Shown here one piece after another: positions 1 through 6,904 of a DNA stretch of 9,869 nt. The notes beneath the pieces are model-generated. The model made no database searches. It was not told the origin of the DNA and saw only the letters and a list, made by a program, of their open reading frames with translations. The DNA is from Pseudomonadales bacterium (GTDB lineage Bacteria > Pseudomonadota > Gammaproteobacteria > Steroidobacterales > Steroidobacteraceae). The stretch spans positions 1 to 9,869 of the forward strand of contig JAGRJB010000414.1 in NCBI GenBank assembly GCA_020442965.1. Direction: 5' to 3'. Each line of letters starts with the position of its first letter. Position 1 is the first letter of the stretch. Both the position numbers and the translations under genes were made by a program.

Positions 1-642
1 GCACTAGTTGCGATTCCTGGATTCGAAAAACCTGTGGTTGTCGATCTGTTGCGGGTCGAATCGGCGCGTACGCATCGCTACGATCTGCCTCTGCACTTCA
101 AGGGCCAGCTTCTACAGCTAGGCCCCGCGTTCGAAACGTACACGACCAACCGCCCGGTGCTGGGCGATGGGTTTGGCTATCAGCATGTCTGGGTTGACGC
201 GACGGCGCGGCAGCAGGACCAGCCCTTCGTGACTTGGCAGACTGGCAACCGATTCCACACCTGGCATTGGGCGCCTGTTAGCGGCAGTACGATCGTTATC
301 GGCGAAAGCGGCGCTAACGATCCGCGATTCAACCTGCGCCGCGAGCCGCTGCTGATCCAGCGGGTCAAAGACGCAAGCAACGCGTTGTTCGCAGGCGTGC
401 TCGAGGGCCACGGCTTGTACGACCCTGCCAGCGAACGTGTGACCGGGAGCAGCAGCCAGATTGCCAGCCTCCGTGCCGGGACAGTTGACGATGCCGATGT
501 GATGATCGTGAAGACCAAGACCGGATCGAGGGTCGCGATCGCAGTTGCGCACAGCATGAATCCTTCGCTGTCACATCGAGTCCGCTTCGATGGTGAAACT
601 CTGAATTGGACCGGGCCAGTGGCCAGGATCATTTTGCGATGA
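1..642 (+). CDS. PL17-type oligoalginate lyase, C-terminal part (5' end outside window)
   Basis: The frame is open from base 1 to the TGA at 640-642, giving the last 213 residues of a larger protein; the GTG at 34 is internal. The fragment resembles the C-terminal beta-sandwich of heparinase II/III-fold polysaccharide lyases, most like family PL17 (exo-acting oligoalginate lyase, Alg17C type). Supporting blocks are GYQHVW (fragment residues 59-64), GANDPRFNLRREP (104-116) and the stretch around EGHGLYDPASE (about 135-145). Full PL17 proteins have roughly 700 residues, so most of the gene, including the alpha-barrel and any signal peptide, is missing. Family enzymes release unsaturated uronate monomers from alginate oligomers by beta-elimination, usually in the periplasm or on the cell surface. 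The downstream KdgF, DEH reductase, KDG kinase and KDPG aldolase genes support an alginate role. A related heparinase II/III-fold lyase acting on another uronan remains possible. The stop overlaps the next start as ATGA. Confidence 0.8.
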   Translation, partial: ALVAIPGFEKPVVVDLLRVESARTHRYDLPLHFKGQLLQLGPAFETYTTNRPVLGDGFGYQHVWVDATARQQDQPFVTWQTGNRFHTWHWAPVSGSTIVIGESGANDPRFNLRREPLLIQRVKDASNALFAGVLEGHGLYDPASERVTGSSSQIASLRAGTVDDADVMIVKTKTGSRVAIAVAHSMNPSLSHRVRFDGETLNWTGPVARIILR

Positions 643-1016
643 GCAAACGTGACAGGTCGATGCAAAGAGCGACTCACAGCGACATTTTTATCGTCGGGAG
701 CGGCCTTGAACCCACGCTCGTAGACAAGGGCATCCGTCGCCAGATATTGGGCTATAACGCGGACATCATGACGTGCAGAGTGTGGTTCGAGCAGCGCGCC
801 TGCGGTGCTGCTCACACGCATCCGCACAGCCAGGTTACGTTCGTCGAGAAGGGCCGGTTCCTGTTTCACGTCGGCAACGAATCACGACAGCTTGGTCCGG
901 GAGACTGCGTGTTCATTCCGCCAGGTGTGATTCACGGCGCCGAGTGTCTCGAAGCTGGGATTCTGCTTGATAACTTCAGCCCGGGGCGCGCTGATTTTCT
1001 GGAGCATGCTGAGTGA
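639..1016 (+). CDS. kdgF: KdgF-like cupin (unsaturated uronate linearisation)
   Basis: A 125-residue single-domain cupin. KdgF proteins bind a metal and speed conversion of the unsaturated uronate monomers made by lyases into the linear ketone (DEH for alginate, DKI for pectin). The metal-ligand region is HTHPHSQ (residues 59-65) with a second-motif histidine at 99 (GVIHG). The end DNFSPGRADF (111-120) keeps the Asp-x-Phe-x3-Arg pattern (D111, F113, R117) reported as functionally important in KdgF. The chosen ATG at 639 overlaps the lyase stop (ATGA), with AGGAT about 9 nt upstream. An ATG at 660 (MQRATHSD) is an alternative, and a frame start at 606 lies inside the lyase gene. The stop at 1014-1016 overlaps the transporter start (TGATG), so translation of lyase, cupin and transporter is probably coupled. 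The protein has no signal peptide and should be cytoplasmic. Confidence 0.85.
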   Translation: MSKRDRSMQRATHSDIFIVGSGLEPTLVDKGIRRQILGYNADIMTCRVWFEQRACGAAHTHPHSQVTFVEKGRFLFHVGNESRQLGPGDCVFIPPGVIHGAECLEAGILLDNFSPGRADFLEHAE

Positions 1017-2290
1017 TGAAGAACGGATGGCTGCGGTGGGTGATCGTGTCACTGGTCGCACTGGCAACCGTGATCAACTACATCGATCGCGGCGCGTTGG
1101 GTTTTCTATGGCCCGAGATTTCACGAGATCTCGGCCTGTCAAAGACCGATTACGCGATCATCCTCAATGTATTCACCTTTGCCTACGCGTTCGGACAATC
1201 GATCTTCGGGAAGATCTTCGACTGGATCGGCACGCGGCTCGGATTTATTCTTTCGATCGTCGTCTGGTCGGCGGCAACAATGTTGCATGCTGTGGCGACC
1301 GGGCTCGCCAGTTTCACGTTGTTCCGCGCGCTCCTTGGCCTTGCGGAGGCAGGTAACTGGCCGGGTGCTACCAAGGCCAATGCCGAATGGTTCCCGATCA
1401 ATGAACGCGCGCTCGCCCAAGGTATTTTCAACTCCGGCGCGGCGCTCGGCGGAATCGTGTCGGCGCCAATCGTGGCCTACCTATTCGTTCTCTTCGGCAG
1501 TTGGCAAGCAACCTTCATCACGGTCGGTACGATGGGTTTTCTGTGGCTCGCGCCCTGGCTCATCGTCTACAAGGCGGGACCAGATGCCCATCCGTGGATC
1601 TCCGATGCGGAGCGGGAATTTATTCTGACGGGCCAGCGCAGCGCCGAGTCCAAAGAGAAGGCGAGCTACGCGCCGGGCGCGGGCGAGATCCTCAAGCGCC
1701 CCGAGAGCTGGGGCGTCATTCTGGCGTCGATGTTCATCGACCCAATATGGTGGCTGTTCGTCGGCTGGCTGCCACTCTATCTTGCCGAGACCTACGGATT
1801 CGGCGTTACGGACATCGGACTCTATGCTTGGGTGCCCTATGTCGGCGCCATGTTCGGCGCCTGGTTCGGTGGCTTGCTGGCGCAGAACCGGATCAGGGCA
1901 GGCTGGACAGTCAACAGAACGCGCAAGTTCGTCATCACGCTCGGCGGCGCAATCATGCTCGTCTCTCTGCTGCTGACCATCGAGGCAGCGACGCCAACTA
2001 TTGCCGTACTGCTGATGGCTTTCATTCTATTTGGCTTTCAGACGGCGATCGGCAATATCCAGACCCTACCAAGTGACTATTTTGCCGGGAGTTCGGTCGG
2101 CACACTCGCAGGATTCGCGGGTACTGCGGCAAAGCTGGCAGTGGTCGCGCTGAACTTCTTGGTTCCGATTATCACGGTCAGGAGCTATGCGCCCGCATTT
2201 GCCGTGGGTGCCACCTTGGCAATCCTCACCGTGTTGTCGATTTGGTTGCTTTGCAGGGACATCAAACCGCGGCAGCCCCGAACCACTTAG
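1016..2290 (+). CDS. MFS transporter, anion:cation symporter (hexuronate/ExuT-like) family
   Basis: A 424-residue major facilitator protein with about 12 hydrophobic segments, likely in the inner membrane. It has NYIDR in helix 1 (residues 21-25), MFS motif A as GKIFDWIGTR (65-74) between helices 2 and 3, and the GLAEAGNWPGATK block (108-120) typical of the anion:cation symporter family that includes ExuT-type hexuronate transporters. By context it most likely imports the unsaturated uronate monomer or DEH released by the upstream lyase, driven by protons or sodium; the exact substrate cannot be read from sequence. The ATG at 1016 shares one base with the cupin stop (TGATG), with GGAG at 1001-1004 as ribosome binding site; a GTG at 1013 would add one residue. 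The next gene begins 32 nt after the stop, consistent with one operon. Confidence 0.85.
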   Translation: MKNGWLRWVIVSLVALATVINYIDRGALGFLWPEISRDLGLSKTDYAIILNVFTFAYAFGQSIFGKIFDWIGTRLGFILSIVVWSAATMLHAVATGLASFTLFRALLGLAEAGNWPGATKANAEWFPINERALAQGIFNSGAALGGIVSAPIVAYLFVLFGSWQATFITVGTMGFLWLAPWLIVYKAGPDAHPWISDAEREFILTGQRSAESKEKASYAPGAGEILKRPESWGVILASMFIDPIWWLFVGWLPLYLAETYGFGVTDIGLYAWVPYVGAMFGAWFGGLLAQNRIRAGWTVNRTRKFVITLGGAIMLVSLLLTIEAATPTIAVLLMAFILFGFQTAIGNIQTLPSDYFAGSSVGTLAGFAGTAAKLAVVALNFLVPIITVRSYAPAFAVGATLAILTVLSIWLLCRDIKPRQPRTT

Positions 2291-2322
2291 CATCACCAGT
2301 TGATCGAATAGCAGGAAATGAC

Positions 2323-3078
2323 ATGAGTAATTTGACAGGTAAGACGGCAGTTGTTACCGGCGGAAGCCGCGACATTGGGCGAGCGATATGCGAGGAGCTC
2401 GCGCTGGCCGGGGCACGTGTGGTTGTCAACTATCGGGACGGTGAGACCAAAGCGCGCGCCGTGGTTGCCGCGATCACCACCGCCGGTGGTGTGGCGATCC
2501 CGGTGCAGGCGGACGTCACGCAGCCCGAAGGATGCGAGCGCCTGGTGCAGGAAGCCTTGGCCCGATTCGGCGACCAGATTCACATCGTGGTCAATGTTGC
2601 AGGCGGCTTGGTTGCCCGCAAACAGCTCGGCGACATGGACATCGGCTTTTTCGACCAGGTCATGCGTCTCAACGCTGGATCTGCGTTCTTGATGACCAAG
2701 GCGGCCGTTCCGCACATGAGAGAAGGCGCGAGCATCGTGAATTTTGCATCGCAGGCCGGCCGCGATGGCGGCGGCCCTGGCGCTACCGCTTACGCGGCCT
2801 CGAAAGGCGCCGTGATGACCTTCACGCGTTCCATGGCGAAAGAGCTCGGACCGAAAGGCATCCGCGTCAACGCATTGTGTCCCGGAATGATCGCCACGAC
2901 TTTTCACGACGTCTTTACGAAGGACGAGGTTCGCGCTGCCGTTGCCGCGGGCACGCCGCTGCGGCGGCAGGGCAATTCGGCGGAAGTGGCGAGGACCGTA
3001 CGAGCATTGGTCAGCGACGACATGAGTTTTGTCACCGGCGCGAACATCGACGTCAACGGCGGGACATACTTTTCGTGA
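2323..3078 (+). CDS. SDR-family oxidoreductase, probable DEH reductase (DEH to KDG)
   Basis: A 251-residue classical short-chain dehydrogenase/reductase of normal length. The nucleotide-binding loop is TGGSRDIG (residues 12-19), the structural NAG motif is NVAG (91-94), and the catalytic set is N118, S143, Y157 and K161 (YAASK, 157-161), followed by the PG motif (CPGMIATTF, 186-194). The basic residue in NYRDG (36-40) after the second strand favours NADPH over NADH; this is inference. Between an alginate monomer transporter and KDG kinase, the expected reaction is reduction of 4-deoxy-L-erythro-5-hexoseulose uronate to 2-keto-3-deoxygluconate. SDR-type DEH reductases are known, for example A1-R from Sphingomonas sp. 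A1. A KduD-like enzyme for the pectin intermediate DKII is the main alternative. The ATG at 2323 is chosen because AGGA at 2313-2316 lies 6 nt upstream and MSNLTGKTAVVTGG is a typical SDR N-terminus; the open frame extends upstream into the transporter gene. Confidence 0.8.
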   Translation: MSNLTGKTAVVTGGSRDIGRAICEELALAGARVVVNYRDGETKARAVVAAITTAGGVAIPVQADVTQPEGCERLVQEALARFGDQIHIVVNVAGGLVARKQLGDMDIGFFDQVMRLNAGSAFLMTKAAVPHMREGASIVNFASQAGRDGGGPGATAYAASKGAVMTFTRSMAKELGPKGIRVNALCPGMIATTFHDVFTKDEVRAAVAAGTPLRRQGNSAEVARTVRALVSDDMSFVTGANIDVNGGTYFS

Positions 3079-3104
3079 TGACAATCCCGTGAGATAGCGC
3101 GGCA

Positions 3105-4022
3105 ATGAAGATCGCGATCATCGGTGAGGCCATGTTCGAATTTCGCGGCCAGGGCGCAGCGTCCACCGGCCTGCAGTATGGGGGTGACACTCTCAATACG
3201 GCGATCCATATAGCCCGATCCGGCTGCGACATCGGCTATGTCACCGCGGTCGGCAAAGACAAATTGAGCGATGCCCTGATCGATGCGTGGGACTCGGAAG
3301 GCCTCGATACGAGTCACGTCCTGCGACATCCGGATCGGTACCCGGGCATCTATGCGATCCATGTCGATCCGGCCGGCGAGCGCAGCTTTCTCTACTGGCG
3401 TGATCAGAGTGCCGCGCGCGCCATGTTCGACCTGCCGGACATGGCTGCTGCGTGTTCCGCCGTCGCTACTGCGGACCTGCTGTACTTCAGTCACATTTCA
3501 CTCGCCATCCTGCCGCCCTCTGGGCGCGCGCGATTGATTGCGCTCGCCGAGACAGTCAGATCGCGCGGCGGCCTGGTCGCCTATGACAGCAATTTTCGCG
3601 CACGATTGTGGGAATCGCGCGCAGCCGCGCGCAGCTGGTCGGATCGCGCAGTCGCGGCATCGGCCATTGGCTTGCCGACGGCAGATGACGAGCGGGCGAT
3701 GCATGGCACTTCGGAAAGCGATGTCGAGGTCGCCGCGAGGTGGCTTGGATTGGGTTGCGCCGAGGTTGCCGTCAAGTGCGGTCCCACCGGGTGTGTTCTC
3801 GCGAGTGCCGATCATTCACCGGAGAGACACGCGTGCACGCCGATGGATATGGTCGATTCCAGTGGTGCTGGTGATGCATTCAATGGCGGTTATCTGGCTG
3901 CCAGGGCTAAGGGTGCATCTTTCGAGACGGCTGCAAAGTGCGGGCATGATCTGGCGCTATGGGTGATTTCGCGGCGAGGCGCCCTGCCGCGGCGAGACGA
4001 TGAGGCTCCCTACCCAGCCTAG
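3105..4022 (+). CDS. kdgK: 2-keto-3-deoxygluconate kinase (PfkB family)
   Basis: A 305-residue ribokinase/PfkB-family sugar kinase, close to the usual length for KdgK. The N-terminus has the substrate-binding block GGDTLNT (residues 26-32) typical of bacterial KdgK. A YWRDQSAAR segment (98-106) and the DSNFRARLW block (161-169) also fit this family. The ATP/anion-hole signature is DSSGAGDAFNGGY (251-263), with D257 as predicted catalytic base. It should phosphorylate KDG to 2-keto-3-deoxy-6-phosphogluconate with ATP in the cytoplasm, linking the SDR product to the KDPG aldolase encoded at 5050. It begins 26 nt after the SDR stop, with a weak GTGAGA (3089-3094) about 10 nt before the ATG. The TAG at 4020-4022 is followed by the widest gap in the cluster. 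Confidence 0.9.
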   Translation: MKIAIIGEAMFEFRGQGAASTGLQYGGDTLNTAIHIARSGCDIGYVTAVGKDKLSDALIDAWDSEGLDTSHVLRHPDRYPGIYAIHVDPAGERSFLYWRDQSAARAMFDLPDMAAACSAVATADLLYFSHISLAILPPSGRARLIALAETVRSRGGLVAYDSNFRARLWESRAAARSWSDRAVAASAIGLPTADDERAMHGTSESDVEVAARWLGLGCAEVAVKCGPTGCVLASADHSPERHACTPMDMVDSSGAGDAFNGGYLAARAKGASFETAAKCGHDLALWVISRRGALPRRDDEAPYPA

Positions 4023-4128
4023 ACGTCGCGTCGAGGCACGGTGGATGCGGCGCAGTACCTACCGGCGCTGCGTCCAGCACGGGTGCGGCCGCGTAGCGGA
4101 AACAGGCGAGACTGGTATCTTGCGACGA

Positions 4129-4158
4129 TTGCGCGGTATGAGCATTCATGCCAATAAT
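4129..4158 (+). promoter_or_regulatory. possible sigma70 promoter for the GntR regulator gene
   Basis: In the 170-nt gap between kdgK and the regulator gene, TTGCGC (4129-4134) and AATAAT (4153-4158) are separated by 18 nt. The -10 matches the consensus at 5 of 6 positions; the -35 at only 3 of 6. Predicted transcription would start near 4165, about 28 nt before the ATG at 4193. The wider gap makes an internal promoter plausible, but I see no convincing operator. I find no gene in this gap. Confidence 0.3.
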
Positions 4159-4192
4159 GTAGACCAGTTCTGCTAGACAGGTTAGGAACTAG

Positions 4193-4960
4193 ATGGGCTA
4201 CAGCAAGTCGGGCAATCGCAGAGTGCGCCTCTACCAGAAAGTGGTCGAGCAGATATTGCGGTCGATCCGAGCGGGCGATTTTCGTGCCGGTAGCCGTCTG
4301 CCCAGCGAGCGTGAACTGGCCGACATGCATCAGGTCAGCCGGGTCACGATCCGCGAGGCTGCCATCGCGCTGGAAGCGATGGGGGTAATCGAAATCCGGG
4401 TCGGTTCGGGGGCGTTCGTGCGCTCGCCGTCGAGTGCCAGCGAGCTGGCCTTGCCCGATGTAACAGCGTTCGACCTGACCATCGCTCGTTCGATCGTCGA
4501 AGCCGAGTCGGCGGCGCTGGCCTCGAGCAATATCTCGGATGTGCAGCTGGACAGGCTGGCGGAAATTGTCAATGCAATGTCAGTCTCGAACGGCAATGGG
4601 CACGAAGCGGGCGACGACCTGGACCGGGAATTTCATATGACCATTGCGGCCGCGTCCAACAATGCGGCGCTCGAGCATTGCGTCAAAGAACTTTGGCGGA
4701 TTCGCAACCACGTGCCCCAGGTGACCAAACTCTACCAACGGGTCTGCGCACTCAGCGTGGATGAACGCGAGAAGGAGCATCAGCGCATATTCGAAGCCTT
4801 GGCTGCTCGTGATCCATCGCGCGCACGCGCGGCCATGCGCGAACATTTCCATCGGCTGTTTGAGACGATGGTGACCGCGCAGGAAGCTGCGGCCATGCAC
4901 GAACTACGCAAATCGATCGGCGACGTCCGCGCAAAATTTCTCAAGGCAACCAGCACTTGA
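4193..4960 (+). CDS. GntR-family transcriptional regulator, FadR/FCD subfamily
   Basis: A 255-residue protein with an N-terminal winged helix-turn-helix (about residues 12-78; LPSERELADMHQVSRVTIRE at 36-55 and the wing VGSGAFV at 70-76) and a C-terminal all-helical FCD ligand domain (about 95-225). The FCD metal-site pattern is present: D144 and H148 (DREFH), H196 (EHQRIFEAL) and H218 (MREHF). FadR-subfamily regulators of uronate metabolism such as UxuR and ExuR have the same architecture, usually repress, and are released by a pathway acid. Placed between kdgK and the KDPG aldolase gene, this is the likely local regulator of the uronate cluster; its ligand may be DEH, KDG or KDPG (inference). 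The ATG at 4193 has AGGA (4184-4187) 5 nt upstream. The aldolase gene follows after an 89-nt gap in which I see no clear promoter or terminator. Confidence 0.88.
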   Translation: MGYSKSGNRRVRLYQKVVEQILRSIRAGDFRAGSRLPSERELADMHQVSRVTIREAAIALEAMGVIEIRVGSGAFVRSPSSASELALPDVTAFDLTIARSIVEAESAALASSNISDVQLDRLAEIVNAMSVSNGNGHEAGDDLDREFHMTIAAASNNAALEHCVKELWRIRNHVPQVTKLYQRVCALSVDEREKEHQRIFEALAARDPSRARAAMREHFHRLFETMVTAQEAAAMHELRKSIGDVRAKFLKATST

Positions 4961-5049
4961 GATTGTGGATCGCGTCCGGGCGCCCCGTCGCGGCAGACTC
5001 ACCCGCAAGAATTCCGAACTAACACTAATAACTCAGAAGTGCTTTCATC

Positions 5050-5691
5050 GTGACAGGAATTGCAGAGCTCATGCGAACCTCCCCGGTCATACCGGTGCTG
5101 GTGATCGATGACGCAGCGACCGCGCTGCCAATTGCGAGGGCACTGGTCGCTGGCGGCCTGAAAGTTCTCGAAGTGACTTTGCGCACCAAGGCTGCGCTCG
5201 ATGCAATTCGGGAGATGCAGCGTGTCGACGGTTCGATCGTGGGCGCCGGAACTGTGTTGAACGAGACTGACCTGCACGCTGCGCTCGACGCAGGCGCTGA
5301 GTTCATCGTGGCGCCAGGTCTGACCGAAACTCTTGGCCGCGCCGCCATCAAGAGTGGCGCCCCTTTCCTGCCGGGCATTGCGAATGCCGGCGACATCATG
5401 CGCGGGCTGGACATGGGGCTGACCCATTTCAAGTTTTTTCCTGCAGAAGCCGCTGGCGGAATCGCTGCACTACGGGCAATTTCGGCCCCCTTCGGCATGG
5501 CGAAATTCTGTCCAACCGGCGGCATCACCCTCACTACTGCCGCAGACTGGCTGGCTCTGCCGTCCGTACTCTGCGTTGGCGGCAGCTGGATAGTCGGCAA
5601 AGGCCCACCTGATCTCGCGGCTATCACCGCGGCGGCCCGAGCGTGCGCAGCCTTGACACGCCAGGCGCGCGAGCCTCGCGCCGAACCCTAA
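5050..5691 (+). CDS. eda: 2-dehydro-3-deoxy-phosphogluconate (KDPG) aldolase
   Basis: A 213-residue class I KDPG/KHG aldolase that splits KDPG to pyruvate and glyceraldehyde-3-phosphate. Family blocks are PVIPVLVI (residues 12-19), VLEVTLRT (39-46, with catalytic E41 and substrate-binding R45), VGAGTVLN (64-71), the Schiff-base lysine K128 in HFKFFPAEA (126-134), the phosphate-binding CPTGGI (154-159) and VLCVGGSW (173-180). It completes the path from alginate monomer to central metabolism. The GTG at 5050 is preferred because an in-frame stop at 5029-5031 excludes longer forms and Eda proteins usually carry 10-15 residues before the PVxPV strand. An ATG at 5071 would leave only three residues before that block. 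The ribosome binding site is weak for either start. The TAA at 5689-5691 overlaps the stop of the convergent regulator gene. Confidence 0.93.
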   Translation: MTGIAELMRTSPVIPVLVIDDAATALPIARALVAGGLKVLEVTLRTKAALDAIREMQRVDGSIVGAGTVLNETDLHAALDAGAEFIVAPGLTETLGRAAIKSGAPFLPGIANAGDIMRGLDMGLTHFKFFPAEAAGGIAALRAISAPFGMAKFCPTGGITLTTAADWLALPSVLCVGGSWIVGKGPPDLAAITAAARACAALTRQAREPRAEP

Positions 5692-6728
5692 CAAGGGGCA
5701 TCGGCTCGCCGAGCGGCACTCGGTGCCGCAGTGGTAGTCAGCGCATCACGCGGCGAACCGCCCCACTTGCGGTTCCAGGCGCGGCGCAGGTGCAATCCAG
5801 AGCGGAATCCTGCCGCCTCAGCCGCGCCGGTTACGTTGGAGCCGTGTTCCAGTAGCTGACGTGCCCGCTCGAGGCGGATGGCTTCGAGAAACTGCAGCGG
5901 CGAGACGCCTGCATGGTGCACAAACAGTCGCAGCAGATGACGTTCGGTGACGTGACCGACTGCGGCCATTGCGGTCATGTCCCAGTCGCGTTCCGGTGAC
6001 GCGCTGACGGCGCCCTGCACACGGTGCACCGCTGCATGCGTGTGACGTCGATGGGCAAGAAATGGCGAGAACTCCGGATCGAGCGGCGTGCGTCGCATGT
6101 ACACGACCATCTCCTCGGCAACTCCCGCTGCGACAGAATCACCGCATTCGCTGGCTATCAAGTGCAAGGAGAGATCGATGCCCGCCGTGACCCCCGCGCT
6201 GGATGCCAGCGGTCCATCGATCAGAAACACCCGGTTCTCCAAGACTCGCGCTCGTGGTGCCAGCGATCGCAAGAGTCCAAGCAGATCGTGGTGCGTCGTG
6301 CACCGGCGGTTGTCCAGCAACCCGGCGCGCGCGGCGAGCACTGTGCCGGAACAGATCGTGATCAGCCGGTGTGGGCTGTTAGGCGTCGCCAAGGGCCCGC
6401 GCAGCAGCTGCGCAAGCCAGCGCGCCGTGGCGTGAATCGCCGGAGTGGGCTTGTGCGCAGACGCACTGGGCTGGCCCACGACCACCACCCAGGTCGGCGC
6501 TTCCAGTTGTGTCGGCAGCGGCTCGAGATCGCTGACGTTCAATCCGACCGAGGTCATCGCGGTTTGCGCAACGCTGGCGAAGCGCAGCCGAAACGGTGGC
6601 GGCAACCCGCGCTCGGAGCGCCAGAGATTGGCCAAGCGGAATGCTTCGGCCGGCCCGGCGATGTCGAGCAGCAGCGAATGCGGCGCGATGACAAACAGCA
6701 GATCCACAACCGATGACTGTGCGTTCAT
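5688..6728 (-). CDS. GlxA-type transcriptional regulator (DJ-1/PfpI domain plus AraC HTH)
   Basis: A 346-residue two-domain regulator. Residues about 5-200 resemble the DJ-1/PfpI (GATase1-like) fold of GlxA-type AraC regulators, with a nucleophile-elbow-like ICSGT (125-129, C126) and the following AARAGLLDNRRCTTHH (132-147), typical of this group. Residues about 245-330 are the double helix-turn-helix AraC domain, including ERHLLRLFVHHAGVSPLQFL (262-281), RLERARQLLE (285-294) and a second helix pair around AAEAAGFRSGLHLRRAW (302-318). The ATG at 6726-6728 is chosen because GAGGTGG (complement of 6738-6744) lies 9 nt upstream; the open frame runs further, to 6926, without family similarity. 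GlxA-type members such as GbdR, CdhR and ArgR sense small nitrogen compounds; the ligand here is unknown. It is divergent from a carbon-nitrogen hydrolase gene and is the best candidate to bind the shared 21-bp-spaced sites at 6799, 7710 and 8984. Its 3' end overlaps eda by 4 nt. Confidence 0.88.
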   Translation of the reverse strand: MNAQSSVVDLLFVIAPHSLLLDIAGPAEAFRLANLWRSERGLPPPFRLRFASVAQTAMTSVGLNVSDLEPLPTQLEAPTWVVVVGQPSASAHKPTPAIHATARWLAQLLRGPLATPNSPHRLITICSGTVLAARAGLLDNRRCTTHHDLLGLLRSLAPRARVLENRVFLIDGPLASSAGVTAGIDLSLHLIASECGDSVAAGVAEEMVVYMRRTPLDPEFSPFLAHRRHTHAAVHRVQGAVSASPERDWDMTAMAAVGHVTERHLLRLFVHHAGVSPLQFLEAIRLERARQLLEHGSNVTGAAEAAGFRSGLHLRRAWNRKWGGSPRDALTTTAAPSAARRADAPC

Positions 6729-6737
6729 TGTCGGACA
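6729..6737. promoter_or_regulatory. palindrome TGTCGGACA touching the glxA-type start codon
   Basis: TGTC-G-GACA is a perfect 9-bp palindrome lying between the regulator's ATG (6726-6728) and its ribosome binding site (6738-6744). Read on either strand it contains the half-site core TGTCNG found in the three promoters to the right. It could be an autoregulatory contact that blocks translation or early elongation. The short length means chance cannot be excluded. Confidence 0.25.
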
Positions 6738-6766
6738 CCACCTCAGACCCACAGTATGCAAGAAGC

Positions 6767-6788
6767 GGTACTCTGTACGAAGAGTGCC
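6767..6788. repeat. imperfect inverted repeat upstream of the regulator gene
   Basis: GGTACTCT (6767-6774) and AGAGTGCC (6781-6788) form 8-bp arms with one mismatch around a 6-nt loop. It lies about 40-60 nt upstream of the regulator start on the - strand, near where that gene's promoter should be (a weak CATACT -10 candidate is the complement of 6753-6758). It may be an operator or a leader hairpin. I see no further support. Confidence 0.25.
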
Positions 6789-6798
6789 AAGGGCCGGA

Positions 6799-6862
6799 TG
6801 TCCGATTTTGCTGCATATGTGTCGGCGGGTGTTGCGGAACAGCGCCACAACCGCCTTAGCAT
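6799..6862 (+). promoter_or_regulatory. activator-type promoter P1 of the carbon-nitrogen hydrolase gene
   Basis: Half-site A is TGTCCGA (6799-6805); half-site B is TGTCGG (6820-6825), 21 bp further on; the -10 is TAGCAT (6857-6862), starting 37 bp after B. At the usual -35 position the sequence is GCGGAA, with no match to TTGACA. Predicted transcription starts near 6869, 36 nt before the hydrolase ATG. The block aligns without gaps over 64 bp with those at 7710-7773 and 8984-9047. A and B would sit near -70 and -49, a usual place for AraC-family activators. Because it lies between the divergent genes, it could also control the regulator. Confidence 0.72.
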
Positions 6863-6904
6863 AGCCACAGTATCCGAAGCAGCGATGATCGGCCCTTGTT
6901 TCAG

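Noticed and set aside
2293..3105. 270-codon open frame on the - strand over the SDR gene
   Set aside because: Shadow of the SDR reading frame; no domain or ribosome binding site.
4051..4072. Hairpin CGCAG/CTGCG after kdgK as a terminator
   Set aside because: Only 5 bp of stem, a 12-nt loop and no following T run; not a convincing intrinsic terminator.
4111..4168. ACTGGT (4111-4116) and ACCAGT (4163-4168) as a FadR-type operator pair
   Set aside because: Six-base inverted matches 46 nt apart are expected by chance several times in 170 bp, and the arms do not form one compact TNGTNNNACNA-like site.
4166..4190. AGTTC...GAACT inverted repeat just before the GntR start
   Set aside because: Five-base arms with a 15-nt interior that does not continue the symmetry; likely chance, although it spans the ribosome binding site.
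4970..4990. GGGCGCCC self-complementary stretch after the GntR gene as a terminator
   Set aside because: No usable loop and no T run; ordinary for GC-rich DNA.
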